In this document: positions 23,212 through 35,051 of the stretch, in pieces
Position numbering within the stretch: position 1 is the first letter of the stretch
How the letters are laid out: every line of letters starts with the position of its first letter
NCBI RefSeq assembly: GCF_000801105.2
Contig: NC_079519.1
Location: forward strand, 27,875,288 to 27,939,287
Origin: Raphanus sativus
Taxonomy: Eukaryota; Streptophyta; Magnoliopsida; Brassicales; Brassicaceae
Length of the DNA stretch: 64,000 bases
Direction of reading: 5' to 3'
Notes under the pieces: generated by a model
The model's input: the letters and a program-made list of their open reading frames with translations, nothing else
Told to the model about the DNA's origin: nothing
Databases searched by the model: none
Program-made: the position numbers and the translations under genes

Positions 23212-24858
23212 ATGTCTGTTGCTGATGTTGCTGGATTGACCCCAATTCATAGAGGAGAATTAGGGTTTTTGTTTACTCACAACTACTACTACTACACACT
23301 CAAATCAGTTTCCGTGCTCCTTCGTCTTCCTTCTTCATCAACCATGCCTATGCTCATCCTCGACGTCAAACTCAAGATCCAGACCGTATGCAACGGTCTC
23401 CGCGTGACCAGACAGAAACTCGTTTTCCGTGGCCGAGAGCTCGCGAGAAACGCATCCCTTGCCAAAGACTACGGCGTCACAGATAACAGCCTCTTGCATT
23501 TGCTGTTCAAGAAAGTCTGCGATCCTCCTCTCCTCGTCACCGTCGTCACCGCCTCCGGCAAAGTCTTCGACTTTCACGTCGATCGCCGTAGGAACATCGA
23601 GTATCTCAAGAAACGGATCTCCAGAGAGGTCAAAGGGTTTAGTGACGTTGATGATCAGGAGATCTTCTTTAGAGGGGAGAAGCTTCGTGACGACAGAGTC
23701 ATCGACGGGATCTGCAGAGATGGAAGCTCTGTCATCCACTTGCTGCTCAAGAAGACGACAGAGTCGTCTATTGGTAAAGACTTCTTGTTAGAACCTCTGC
23801 TTCTCAACCCCAAGTTGCCTCAGGCTATCGAGGAGATGATCGACCGCACGGTCCAAGGGTTAAACAGTGGTAATCCACCAGTGAGATCAGCTGAAGGAAC
23901 GGGAGGAACGTACTTGATGCAAGACTCTTCGGGTCTCAACTACGTCTCTGTCTTCAAGCCAATGGACGAGGAACCCATGGCTGTGAACAATCCTCAGAAG
24001 CTTCCTTTGTCGTCCGACGGTCAGGGACTGAAGAGAGGTACTAGAGTTGGAGAAGGAGCGATCAGGGAAGTTGCGGCTTACTTGTTAGATCATCCTAAAA
24101 AAAACGGAGTCATGGGTTTTGCTGGTGTGCCACCGACCGCTATGGTCAGAAGCGTTCACAAAGTTTATAATAACCCAAAGGGTGTCAAAGATGCCAAAGT
24201 TGGTTCTTTGCAAATGTTCATGAAGAATGATGGGAGCTGCGAAGACATTGGCCCTGGAGGTTTTCCTGTGGAGGAAGTGCATAAGATAAGCGTCTTTGAC
24301 ATCAGAATGGCGAATGCAGATCGACACGCCGGAAACATATTGACAGCGAAAGGAGAAGACGGCAAAACGGTTCTAATCCCCATTGATCATGGCTATTGCT
24401 TGCCAGAGAATGTAAGTTATCTTCTTTATAATCTGATCAACAATCAGCTTCCAAGTATTTATTGAAATGGGTCTTTGTAGTTTGAAGATTGCACATTCGA
24501 GTGGCTTTACTGGCCTCAGGCAAAAGTCCCGTTTTCTGAAGACACTGTCAACTACATAAACTCGCTAGACGCTGAACAAGACATTGCGCTTTTGCAACTC
24601 AACGGTTGGGACGTCCCTGAAGCTGTCTCACGCGTGCTGCGTATCTCCACCATGCTTCTTAAGAAAGGGGTTGAAAGAAAGCTAACGGCGTATCAAATCG
24701 GAAGCATGATGTGCAGAGAAACGGTGAACAAAGACTCTGCGATTGAAGAGATAGTGAGAGATGCTCATAACTCGGTGTTACCTGGTTCGAGTGAGACTAC
24801 GTTCCTTGAAGCTGTCTCTGTGGCCATGGAACGTCGTCTGGATGAGCTAATTAAGTAA
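23212..24858 (+). CDS. PI4KG2: Type II phosphatidylinositol 4-kinase gamma with two ubiquitin-like domains
   Basis: Member of the plant PI4K gamma family, which carries ubiquitin-like (UBL) repeats before a PI3/4-kinase-type domain; some family members act mainly as protein kinases. Exon 1 is 23212-24411, the intron 24412-24480 (GTAAGT...TTTGTAG), exon 2 24481-24858, giving 525 aa. UBL1 covers about residues 33-101, UBL2 107-181 and the kinase region about 230-500. Visible kinase residues are the nucleotide-binding Lys in VSVFKP (249), the catalytic DRHAGN (370-375) and the metal-binding IDHG (391-394). Start: the first ATG in frame, 23212, giving the MSVADVA N-terminus expected of the family; a TTG at 23200 is not a start. 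AATAAA follows at 24911. Collinear with Arabidopsis At1g64460, which as I recall is annotated separately from its UBL part (At1g64470). Confidence 0.9.
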
Positions 24859-26410
24859 ACTTTTCAAAGTACATTGTAAAGTATGTATCTATATGTATGT
24901 TTATGGTTGAAATAAACGATGATGGGCTCTTCATTGGATAATTTTTTTCTTCCATGAAAGAAGCCTTTAAGCTTTTGTGTTGGTTAATCCTAAAGCGTAA
25001 TGAATAAAACCGTTGGGTGTGTTTATTAGTATTGTTCAGTAAAGGATACCAAATTGTTCAAATCAGTCAAATGAAAATGGAATTTAATCATAGTCAAAAG
25101 TAGGGATGAGACGGATCTGGATATACAAAAAATTTGGGGTATCTGGATCTAAATTCGTAGGATCCGTGATTTAGGTACTAGATCTGGATTTGGAGTTTCT
25201 GGATTTTCGGATTCCGGATATCCATCTATATATCGTATTATCCGCGGATATCCTGATACGTAAAAATAATTAATAAAATAAATATAATAATTTTATAAAT
25301 GTGAAAAATCTAAAATAATACATAAATTAAATACTTATACAAAATTTATAAATATATATAATATTTAAAAAACTAAAATATACTATTATAAAACTAGTTT
25401 TATGAATACATGTTAATATATTAAATAAACTTAAAAAGTTCTAGTATATTTTATAAAACGGATCAATATATTTGGACCTAAAAATTAAGATGTCCGGATC
25501 TGGATTCGGGTTTGATGGATTCTTGATTTTATAAAATAAAGCTCTTATTCTCTGTTGAGTCATAGTTCGTGTAAGTCGTGAATGAGTCCCTTGAAAGCTT
25601 GATGCAAATAAAGTTTTGTTCTACGCCTCCGAGCTATATATCCGCATTTAATTCTAGTCATTGAATAAATCAAACTTTGATGAATAACTAATTCTTTTTT
25701 TAGTTATTCTTTTCCCCACAAACTCAAATCCAAATGTTTTGGATATCTTATTTTTGGAGTGGATTTGGAACAGATCTTAGATCAAATCCGGATATCGGAT
25801 CGGAAGTCCGAGGCCTAGTCAAAAGACTCCAAACCACCTATTGAAATTGTAGATACATCAATGGGCTATCTTTGTTCTATGGGCCTAGACGAGACCAGGG
25901 ACCCAGTAACTAGTATTAGGGGTGTCTCTGTCATTTCAATTTAAGGGTAATTAGTTAGTTTTGCAAGCTGGATGCAACTGAACTACTAAAGTAACATAAT
26001 AATTTCACCGACTGTGCTCATTGATGACAAAGGAAAAACACAAAATTACACAAGTAGTGAACCAGAAAATCTCACTGAAAAATTGATTTTATAGATAGAC
26101 CATCTCTCACCCACTACAATGTGGAAAGAAAATTACAAACAAGAATTGATGATCATGTGACTTTGGAATCTTTGTAAATCAAAAATTAAAAACATTCTTG
26201 ATTAATGTAATAAGCGAAATGAAAATATGTAACCGAAGTCTTAAATGTGTGTTGTTTGTTGTCTTTAAAAGATAGTATTAACAAGTCCACAGCTTTTAGT
26301 TCAACACTGCCTTAATAATAACAAACCCTCAGGCTCACACTACTCTTCCTCACTATCACTCTCTATCTTCGATTCTTCGTCTCCAAAAAGACTCTCTCCG
26401 ATCTCGAGCA
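24859..26410. other. Spacer with GGATCTGGATAT-type degenerate repeats
   Basis: Between the kinase 3' end and the next gene. The stretches 25090-25260 and 25480-25810 are rich in GGATCTGGAT/GGATATCCGGAT words, a low-complexity pattern seen in other repeats of this window (2580-2650, 37300-37440, 60870-61150). No gene. The promoter of the following gene should lie in the last few hundred bases. Confidence 0.45.
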
Positions 26411-27443
26411 ATGGCCAAGCCTCACGGTGGTCATCGTCGCCCTTCGAACCGTACAAATCTAGCCTCTTGCGCCGTCGCCACCGTCTTCTTGCTATTCCTG
26501 CTCGCCGTCTTCCTCATCGTTTACTTCACCGTCTTCAAACCAAAAGACCCCAAGATCTCCGTTAACGCCGTCCAGCTCCCGTCGTTCGCCGTCTCAAACA
26601 ACACCGCTAACTTCACCTTCTCTCAGTACGTCGCCATCAGAAACCCTAACCGCGCCGCTTTCTCTCACTACGACAGCTCCATTCAGCTCCTCTACTCGGG
26701 TAACCGAGTCGGGTTCATGTTTATACCCGCCGGTAAAATCGAGTCTGGGAGGACTCAGTACATGGCCGCCACTTTCACCGTTCAATCTTTCCCCATTTCT
26801 CCTTCTCCTTCCTCCTCTGCCATCGCCACCGTCTCTGCTGCCGTGGTTCCGGATTCTCCCGTAATGCCCGGTCCTCCGGATTTCACTGTCACCCCGTCTT
26901 CTCCGAGGATACCAGATTCGCCGGATTTTCCCGGAGATCCAGAAACGCCGGAGTTTCCGGGTCCTCCGAGGAAGCCAGGATCTCCGGTTATGCCGAGAAT
27001 CCAGGTTCGCCGGAGTTTCCGGGAAATCCTCCGATAGATCCAGGCTCTCCGGTTGTTCCAGGGAATCCCGGGTCGGGTTTTCCGAGAAATATGGGTCCGC
27101 CGGGTTTTCCAGGAGTCGGAGCACCTCCGGGATTTCCAGGGATCGGTGCTCCGCCGGGATTTCCAGGTACCGGAGCTCCGCCGGGATTTCCGGGAACCGG
27201 AGCTCCGCCGGGTACGCCGGTGGGATTCGGGGAGTGACGGGGCCAACAGTGGGAGATGGATATGCGAATCCAGGTTTCGGGTACGCGAGTCGGGTCGGAC
27301 CAACGATGGAGATAGAGTCGAAGATGGAGTTAGCGGGTCGGGTCAAAGTGCTGAACGTACTTACGCATCACGTGGTTGCTAAATCAGATTGTCGGGTTAC
27401 CGTCTCTATAGTCGATGGTTCCGTCTTGGGCTTCCATTGCTGA
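26411..27443 (+). pseudogene. LEA_2-type Pro/Gly-rich membrane protein, frame broken twice
   Basis: Single-exon gene for a protein with a short basic N-terminus, one membrane anchor (about residues 18-43), a LEA14/WHy-like extracellular domain, a Pro/Gly-rich insert and the family's C-terminal tail (SDCRVTV...LGFHC). As written, the first frame stops at 27035-27037. The expected text continues in a second frame from about 26990 and in a third from about 27228 to a stop at 27441-27443. Each change needs one extra base (after CC in ATGCC|GAG, and in the G run GGGGAG). With both, the length is exactly 345 codons, close to the Arabidopsis At1g64450 protein as I recall it. Either a recent pseudogene or two sequencing undercalls. 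The collagen-like insert holds four units of about 9 residues (GTGAPPGFP). Confidence 0.75.
27111..27221 (+). repeat. 27-bp coding tandem repeat (GTGAPPGFP)n
   Basis: Four head-to-tail units of about 27 bp (GGA-ACC-GGA-GCT-CCG-CCG-GGA-TTT-CCG type) inside the LEA_2-like gene. GC-rich and slippage-prone, and located between the two frame breaks. Confidence 0.8.
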
Positions 27444-28394
27444 TTAATTTCCTTATTGTATTATTTTCTTTATTTCGTTTTTTCTCCTTTTAGTTTCTTT
27501 TTTTGTCCCTAATTTGGTTTTTGCTACGTTTGAGAAAACCAATTAGAAATTGTAAAAAACCGTAATTTTCCCATTAAAAAGGAGTAAGTTTATATTCAAT
27601 GCTCGTAACTCTGAAGATTATTTTCCAAGATGAATATTTGAGAAAAGTGAATTTCACTTTGCATATCTTCGCATCCAAGAGTGTTTATAGTTCATAAAGC
27701 AAGAGAATATACCAAAAAAGAAGTAACCAACTTTTGAATTTGTATTGTTCTTTATAAGTATTGAATAGATCTTTTGAATTTGTAATCTCAAGAAGTCAAA
27801 GGAAAAAGAAAACAATAAAGAAAAAGTAATTTGAACAGTGAAGTCACATCATTGTAGAGCTCCCACTATCCTTGAGATTTGTGTAATTTGTTTTCAGTAT
27901 ATCTTTAGTACTTTTCTCATAAATTTTCTTCCACAATTCATTCAAAATAAAAAGACAATCTGTGGACTCATTTGGTCACTGTCCTCCTTGTAGACATTTA
28001 TTGCGCGAAGAAGAAAATGACAAAGTCAAGAGATTCTGTAATACAAAACAGGCGAAACCATAATCGAATAAAAATACTTAATCAAGTTCCTGTCGAATAC
28101 AAATAATAATCCCATAAATAACATGAAAACAAATAATTTCCTAAGGAAGATGATACAAATCCAATAAATAAAAAAAAGAATCCACTTAAGTTAAGCCTAA
28201 GCGTATGAACGTAAATATATAAAAATTACAAGAGAAAGCAAAGCATATATGAATAGACAAGTAAGCAGCTTACTCACTGTGTTTTTGCCTACAAAGCGTA
28301 AGAAACCTGAGCATTGAATATGGATCTGAGCGGTGTGTGTAAAATAAATGCCCAAGAAAAAGAATGGAGTGTGAGTTGGATTTAGCATTTTCAG
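27444..28394. other. Convergent intergenic region
   Basis: Spacer between the convergently transcribed LEA_2-like and UGE4 genes, so it holds both 3' UTRs. No other feature seen. Confidence 0.5.
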
Positions 28395-28748
28395 TTAAGC
28401 TCTGTCTTCTGTTGAAGGACCGTAACCGAGAGGATTATTGCTTGCCCAGTTCCATTGGTCCCTACACATCTCGTCTATTCCATACTTTGGCCTGTCCAAA
28501 CAAACATTTTTAGTTTCTTCCGTAACAAGAGGGCTTTGCCCAAAAAAGATTTTAAAACATATTCTCAGGTCGTTTTACTTACTTCCAGTTTAGTTCACGT
28601 TCAGCTTTCTCGGTTGATGCGTACACCGTCTCTGCATCACCTGGTCTTCTTCCAACCTTCACCACTGGGATTTTCTGTACCACATGATTTCAGACTATCA
28701 AGTCCAAGCGATGTAATAGATCAAAGCACTCTAAAAGTTTTTGTGTGT

Positions 28749-28814
<66 letters not shown>

Positions 28815-30601
28815 CAAGTGATGTTACCATTCCCGAAGCCTTTTCAAATGCATCAACCATCTCCAACACCGTTGTTCCTTTTCCGGTTCCTAGGTTGTAT
28901 ACCTCGCAACCTACCACAAGATCCAAGTCACACCACTGACCATATATATATATATATATAAAGAAGCAGAGATATGTATTGGTCGAAACATTGAGCTACT
29001 TTGAAAAACCTTTACCTATTTTAGAATCTTCTAGCTTTTGAAGCGCAGATATATGGCCATCAGCTAGATCAACAACATGAATATAATCTCGTACCTGCAG
29101 TAGAAAACCCACGGAGGAATCAAAACTAAGATTATTAGATAACAAAAATATTAGTAAAAGTGAAGTTTACGGTCAATCCTCATGTTACTGCTTACTACTG
29201 AATCAAAGACGGCGAAACTAACAAAAAGAAAAGATGATGAAGCTTTAATAGTCTAGTGACGACAATTACACCTAGGATTTAGAGCAACCAGTGTCTTGGA
29301 TTCTAAATCAGTGGAGAAAAAAATACAAAATTAACATGTTCCATGTGGGAGATCCATAAGGTCTATATATATATAAGAGTGATGCAGGGATTTAAAAGCC
29401 TTACACCGGTGCCATCTTTAGTGGTATAGTCGGTTCCATAAATCTTGAGGTTAGGAAGCCTGCCAACAACGACTTGCTGGACATAAGGCATGAGGTTATT
29501 AGGAGTGCCACAAGGATCCTCACCAATGCGACCGCTAGGGTGAGCACCGACAGGGTTAAAGTATCTGAGCATAATGATTCTCCATTCCGGATCACCACGT
29601 TGTACATCACGACAAATGTCCTCAATGAAGAGCTAAAAGAAAAAAAAATGAAGAGAAATAAATACCAATGAAATATATATCTACAATAAAAAAGAGGCAT
29701 TGATTTGAAAAGTACCTTAGTTCTAGCATAAGGACTCATTCCGGAGAGAGGGGACTCTTCAGTACAAGGAACCTCCTTTGGCCAGCCGTACACAGTAGCC
29801 GATGATGAAAATACAAGCTGATAACAAATAAAGATGATTAACACAAGTCCACACTGCAGAAAAGAACAAAAGAAGGGAGGCATACTTTTTTACAACCGTG
29901 TGCGGCCATGACTTCCAAGAGAGTAATAGTGCCAATCAAGTTATTGTTATAATAGAGAAGAGGTTTGGCTACGCTCTCCCCGACTGCTTTCAATCCAGCA
30001 AAATGCATCACTGCATCGAACCTACATTACACGCACAATGATGAGTAAGGATGAGTCATCATCGTTCGATGTAGATCAGATCTTAATCCTCCTACATCTG
30101 TGATCTCGCAACGAGATTCTCTCTTTCTCAACTTTTCCGATCAAACTAAAGGATCCATAAGATTTGATTGCGTGGAAATGCTTATATAAGAAGAACTCAC
30201 TTGGATTGGGAGAAAAGCCTCTCAAGCGCGGGTTTATCGCAAAGGTCCACCTGCAGTTGCACAATTTTTTCTCAGATTAACCGATAACACATTTAAATTC
30301 AAATCAATTCAAACCGGAATCTAAGCAAATCGAGATATAAAGAAACTCTCTCTCTTCTCTCTCAATTCAATGTCATGATCACTCAAACACAATCATCAAG
30401 AGGGAGAAATGGACAAACCTGGTGGAATGTGAGATTATCTGCACGATCTCCGGCGAGCTCCTTGACGCGTTGGATCGAAACGAGGGATGAATTGTCCAGG
30501 TTGTCGATTACGACAGCGGTGTATCCCCGGAGGAGAAGCTGAAGCACCGCGTGACTTCCGATGTAACCAGCACCTCCGGTAACCAGAATGTTCTTCACCA
30601 T
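28395..30601 (-). CDS. UGE4: UDP-glucose 4-epimerase
   Basis: Interconverts UDP-glucose and UDP-galactose using bound NAD+. In Arabidopsis the UGE4 (RHD1/REB1) isoform supplies galactose for root cell-wall polymers. Nine exons on the minus strand: 30601-30419, 30250-30201, 30021-29886, 29817-29716, 29632-29405, 29094-29016, 28910-28828, 28674-28583, 28491-28395, with GT-AG borders and matching phases, giving 349 aa, the usual family size. The Rossmann motif GGAGYIG sits at residues 9-15. The SDR catalytic set is Ser near 129, Tyr153 and Lys157 (YARTK). Start ATG at 30601 gives [10 protein letters not shown]; longer upstream in-frame starts are leader sequence. A long (GA)n tract lies in intron 7. 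Order and strand match Arabidopsis At1g64440. Confidence 0.95.
28753..28810 (+). repeat. (AG)n microsatellite in UGE4 intron 7
   Basis: About 29 uninterrupted AG units, only 18 bp from the exon 7 donor. A (TA)n tract lies further upstream at 28942-28960, in intron 6. Likely polymorphic. Confidence 0.95.
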
Positions 30602-31302
30602 CGCTCCAAGAGGCGATGAAGAAAGAGAGAGATGAGAGATGAGAGAGAAAGAGAAAGCAGAGAGAATCAAAAGAGAAGCTTCTTTACAATTAATAACACA
30701 AACAAGCTCCCATTTGTTTCTGTATAAGAAGAGGACTTGAGAAGAGATGCCACGTGGCTTTTTCCTTTTCCCTTTTTGTAGGAAACTAATTTGTGCTTAG
30801 CAACTAATTAACCGAAGAAAGCCTTGCATAAACATAAGCATAAAAATGTGAACAAAAAAACACAAAAAGAGCACAAGGAAAAAAAAACAATTCGGTGATT
30901 ATTAAACTATACAGTATATTTATTACATAACACATCTATAATTAGCAAAGAGAAATTAACTTGTAGCGACCGACACAAGAAACTTTTTAACTTTTAGCGA
31001 TGCTCCAGAAGTTTTGACCTGTATCAACATGTGATGCTCAAACATTAATATTAAACATTTTCTACAAAATATTGTTTTATAGTGAAAATATTCCAATTAT
31101 TAACATTTCTGTTAATCAAAAGTGTAAATTGCCACAACATTCGTCCACATTTCCATATCATTGACGAATCTACAACATTATTAATCTCATGCCTATGCCG
31201 CCGAAAGATGATTACTTTCCATGAGGATGAGGTATGTTGTGATGATTGATGAAATTATCATATGATAATGATGAATGAATTACTCACCGGATACATAGAG
31301 GT
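30602..31302. other. UGE4 promoter and PPR gene 3' region
   Basis: Both neighbours are on the minus strand, so this holds the UGE4 leader and promoter (pyrimidine-rich on the minus strand near 30605-30660) and the 3' UTR of the upstream gene. No gene. Confidence 0.5.
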
Positions 31303-34096
31303 TTAAGGTTGAGAGCTGAGAAGTCTCTCTGCCTCATCGTTTGCTTCCGCCTGTAATTTCCATTTCTGCATCTCAAACAAAAAAGTATACACCAAAGTTA
31401 AGACATTAAACAACCAAGTCAAGTATGCTCTGTTTTGTCCCAAATGGAACTGGAAGATTGCAGTTAATGTGTAATATACTTGATTTGGATGTAAAGTGAT
31501 ACTGGAACTATGTACCCACCTCTTCAAGGTTTTCCAGTTCCATAATCTGCTCTATCTGTTGAGCAATGTTTTCCTGTGAAAAAAATCATGGGAATTTTTA
31601 CTTCTGATTCTTTCATAATTAACTGATAGAAAGAACTCACAGTATTGTTCACTGCCTCGGCTGCAAGAACATCACTGTCCATTTCCACCTCAATCTCAAT
31701 CATTGATGATATCTAAACACAAGTCAAATAGAAAATGATAACAATTCTTGTTAATCAACCACAGCATGAACTTACATTCTAAAGATCTACTCTTTCGTTT
31801 ACTTACTCTAGCATAGCTATCGATCAGCTCAATCCTTCCCTTTATGGAGTTTTCCAGACTTTCTCGTACCTTCTTTACTCTTGCTCTTCGCGTACTAAAT
31901 TCCAGTATGATAACACATGTTATGCTACTTATTGTCTTTGTTAAACAATTCCCAGATGATGAGTTTAGAATGATCTGAGATGGGCCTTACCGGTAAGCTG
32001 GCTCTCCCACGGCTAATATTTTGTTTTCGAGCTGGCACATTCGAGCCAACATCCACACCTAAAATGGACACACACAAGTTTCGTTATGTTTTTTTTTCTA
32101 AGTCGCATGCTGTGTGTGTTTCAAAAGGTTGACAAGTCTGTATCATTAACTAAATACCTCTTTCTCAGTTGCTTCTTTTAGATCTCCAATGCGACGCTGG
32201 AGCACATCATATTGAGATAAAAGTTGCTGCTTGATACCGACCACATCCACTGTCCTTTCAGGGAGCTGAAACCGTGAAATGGATCATGAAAAATTCATCC
32301 CCAAGATGCCAGCACACATGTTCTCTTAATGCAAGTAGCCAACAGATACCTGATTTAGCTGAGGAAGGACAAAGGAATTAAGGGTTGCTCCCACTGCCAG
32401 TGACGTAACAGCAGCAACTGAGAGTAACTGAGGCAAACTGGGATCAATAATCCCAGAAGCAGCATCTCCGGTAGCCAAAACAGCAAGGAGAGGAATAAGA
32501 AACGAGGGCTGAAAGGATTTATCTCCTTCTTTACTGGGAGGTCTTAGCAAAGGCGATTCTCGCCCGTCCTTGTGCTTTGTGAGGCTCATGGGTTCTCCAG
32601 GGTAAAGGTTTGGAGATTTGGGGGTAAACTTGAAAGGTCCCACTTGTCTGTAAACATCTGATGGAGCAGCAGATGCAATTGTCACTCTTTCTCCTTCTTG
32701 CGCAGGGAGCTCGGCTGTCTCAGTGGCAAACCTGTGCGTTCGAGCTGTACCTGAAGGAGTTTGTACCTGAAAATCCAATGCAACGGTTACATTACCTGCT
32801 GTATCCAATTTTTTTATTCCTTTGAAAAAAAAACTGATGGGGATTTTACCACAATGGAGTGCACAGAAGATGTGATTTTGTTCTTGTTTATCTGGATGAG
32901 TCTGAGCCCCTTTTCCCACAGAGGAATGTCTTTGCTGCGTTCGGCAGATTGAGCTCCTTAGAAAAAGTGAATATCTCAGCATCAACACCACACACATTTC
33001 AATCTTTTTTCCGGTCAAATTACCTAATCAACTCTCTAAAACCAAAACAAGCCCCAGAGCTATGTAAAAGAAAACAGAAAGATATTGAAAGAGAACTAAC
33101 CCGAGCTCTTCTGATTCTATGCTGGTTATATCACCAGAGAAAAGCTCGTATTGGTATCGGCATTTAGCACAGGAGACAATCTAGAGAGACATACTCAGAG
33201 AAAAGCTGGTATTATTTTCTAAAAAAAAAAAAGATCAGATAGAGATCATGATTACCTGAACTCCATGCTGGGGTTGTGCAACAGCAATGGCAATCAAACA
33301 GGTTGGACACCTCACCACTTTACCAAAGGGAACCTAATATCAATACCAATATATATCATGCTTAAAAACATCACCCATGAATGAACCCTAGCCTACCTAA
33401 TGGAATCATAACTAGTATATTACCTCCTCAGCAGGGGAGATTCCAACACGGCAAATATCTCCGATGATCTTTAGAGAATCAGAAACCCTCAAGGAAGCAG
33501 CAAGACCATTGACCAACATCGTGTAGACCTCTACATCAGGCCTTGACCATCTCCATCGATCAACTTCACTCCCACCTACCAAACACACACACAATCACAC
33601 TCCTAAACTCGCTTACTCAATCAATACAGTCATTCTCTTGCTGAATTTTGGAAAAAAGTGAGATGAGATAACCTAAATCGAAACTCCCTCGCATGGCGTA
33701 GAAAATAGACAACGCAAGCTCCACATTGCCGCGGCTCACAGCAGCGGATATTATCGAGCGGCAATCTTCGATTCCAACTACTCCGCCGCGATTTGGTCCG
33801 AGCCGATCACCGATCACCTCGAGCGCTTCGTCCGCATCTCCAACGGCGGATATACTGCTCACAAGCTCGTCGTCGAGAAGTGACGACGAGGAAGGCGTTT
33901 CCGAAACATCCGCCGAGGCGCCAGCTCTGTATCTGTTTCGATATCCATAGGACGAATGCAGAATCGGTCGTCGATCAGTACCGGCCGGTTTGTTCCCGTG
34001 AGTGAAGAGAATAGAGCGAAGGAGAGAATGAGTCTCGTGACGGTTAGGTGTGCGATATATTCCGGATAATACGGAAGAAACTAACTGACTGCTCAT
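31303..34096 (-). CDS. PPR-like protein with zinc ribbon and membrane segments (At1g64430-like)
   Basis: Twelve-exon gene for a 562-aa protein; the function is not established. Exons: 34096-33673, 33575-33424, 33333-33256, 33180-33101, 32934-32850, 32766-32350, 32265-32158, 32058-31991, 31894-31807, 31712-31641, 31573-31520, 31365-31303. I chose the exon 5 acceptor ACGCAG at 32936-32935 because it alone keeps phase. The Ser/Arg-rich N-terminus suggests organelle import. PPR-like helices cover about 70-190, followed by a zinc ribbon (CPTC 201-204, CAKC 222-225), two hydrophobic segments (about 360-412) and a charged coiled-coil tail. Overall it looks like a membrane-anchored organellar protein. 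The Arabidopsis counterpart is annotated as a PPR superfamily protein, but the repeat content here is small. Confidence 0.85.
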
Positions 34097-34372
34097 TGTT
34101 AATGATCGGAAAATTAAAAGGAAGAGAAAGTCACCGGCGGAGGAGCATCGGCGGTTGTTTTCTACACTTGGATGAGGAACGAGAGGCTGAGAAAGAGGGA
34201 AGGAGAGAGACCAACGGTCTCATATGACTTTTTATTTTATATCTCTATCTGTTTCTTAGTTTGATTCTGCGCCGTTGATTTTTCTATAAAGGCAATAAGG
34301 AAGAATCCGACGGTTGATTCATGGGAAATGCTTTATTAAATCAAAAATTAATTAACCGATTAAAATATAATA

Positions 34373-34445
34373 TGGAGGTGCGGGGAATCGAACCCCGTGC
34401 CTCTCGCATGCGAAGCGAGCGCTCTACCATATGAGCTACACCCCC
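34373..34445 (-). tRNA. tRNA-Ala (CGC)
   Basis: Read on the minus strand the sequence folds as a full cloverleaf: acceptor GGGGGTG paired with CACCTCC, anticodon stem CTCGC/GCGAG around loop TTCGCAT (anticodon CGC), T arm with GGTTCGATTCC, discriminator A. No intron. T runs downstream (complement of 34343-34347 and 34362-34365) can end Pol III transcription. Confidence 0.95.
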
Positions 34446-34706
34446 GATTTTGGTTAATTATCTAAACGTATCCTATTTCTACCTAATGTAATAATAAAAG
34501 CAATCACATTAATGGTATGTTTCTTGATAGATTAAAGATCTTAGTATATATATGGTACGATATCGACCTCGAGTCTAGTCTATCTAACAACATAAACTGA
34601 TACAAAAATGTTAATTTTATAATCTCTAGTCACCGTGATTAAACAAAATGCAATATAGATTCCGATGATCATCATAAACTCATCATATATTTTATCTTTA
34701 GCATCC

Positions 34707-35051
34707 TCATCTATCCATCTCTTGGACTTCAGGGCACTCCATGATGCTCTCTAAAGACGGTTCCCACGCCATCGATGATGATAACGATGATGATGGTTTT
34801 ATGATCCTCTTCTCTAGCTCTACCATAACATCCTTTGTCATCATCAAGTTTCCATCATGATTCCTATTCATCTGAAGCAAAAACATATCCAATTCATGTC
34901 TTGTAAGTACTATCTTCACCTTCGTTCCACCTTGACGTCCATCTTCATCATCATCACCATCAAGTTTGAATAACTCTTTTGTCTTTTCTCTTACCTCTAT
35001 CTTTCCTTCTTCTCCTTCTCCTTGCATCCACCTCTCCATGCAGTTCCCCAT
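34707..35051 (-). CDS. Small uncharacterised protein with MGNC N-terminus
   Basis: A 114-aa single-exon protein of unknown function. The N-terminus MGNCMERW has Gly2 and Cys4, the pattern for N-myristoylation plus S-acylation, so membrane attachment is plausible. The middle is acidic and charged, followed by KIVLTRHELDMFL and a C-terminal WEPSLESIME, a motif style seen in plant-specific MGNC-type small proteins. I chose ATG 35051 over upstream in-frame starts (frame open to 35156) because it places MGNC at the terminus. Its position matches Arabidopsis At1g64405, as I recall. The transcript should start near the AT-rich box at 35160-35170. Confidence 0.7.
   Translation of the reverse strand: MGNCMERWMQGEGEEGKIEVREKTKELFKLDGDDDEDGRQGGTKVKIVLTRHELDMFLLQMNRNHDGNLMMTKDVMVELEKRIIKPSSSLSSSMAWEPSLESIMECPEVQEMDR

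Noticed and set aside
26594..27346. Long minus-strand open frames (250 and 173 codons) opposite the LEA_2-like gene
   Set aside because: They mirror the Pro/Gly-rich repeats of the plus-strand gene; their low-complexity Arg/Ser/Pro content is a codon shadow with no independent support.
28455..28961. 168-codon plus-strand frame with an Arg/Glu run
   Set aside because: It reads antisense through UGE4 exons 7-8 and the (AG)n tract; the minus-strand epimerase exons are clearly the real gene.
32850..33018. Continuous open frame of 230 codons as exon 5-6 of the PPR gene
   Set aside because: Reading through the intron gives unrelated residues; only the acceptor at 32936-32935 and donor at 32849-32848 keep phase with flanking exons.
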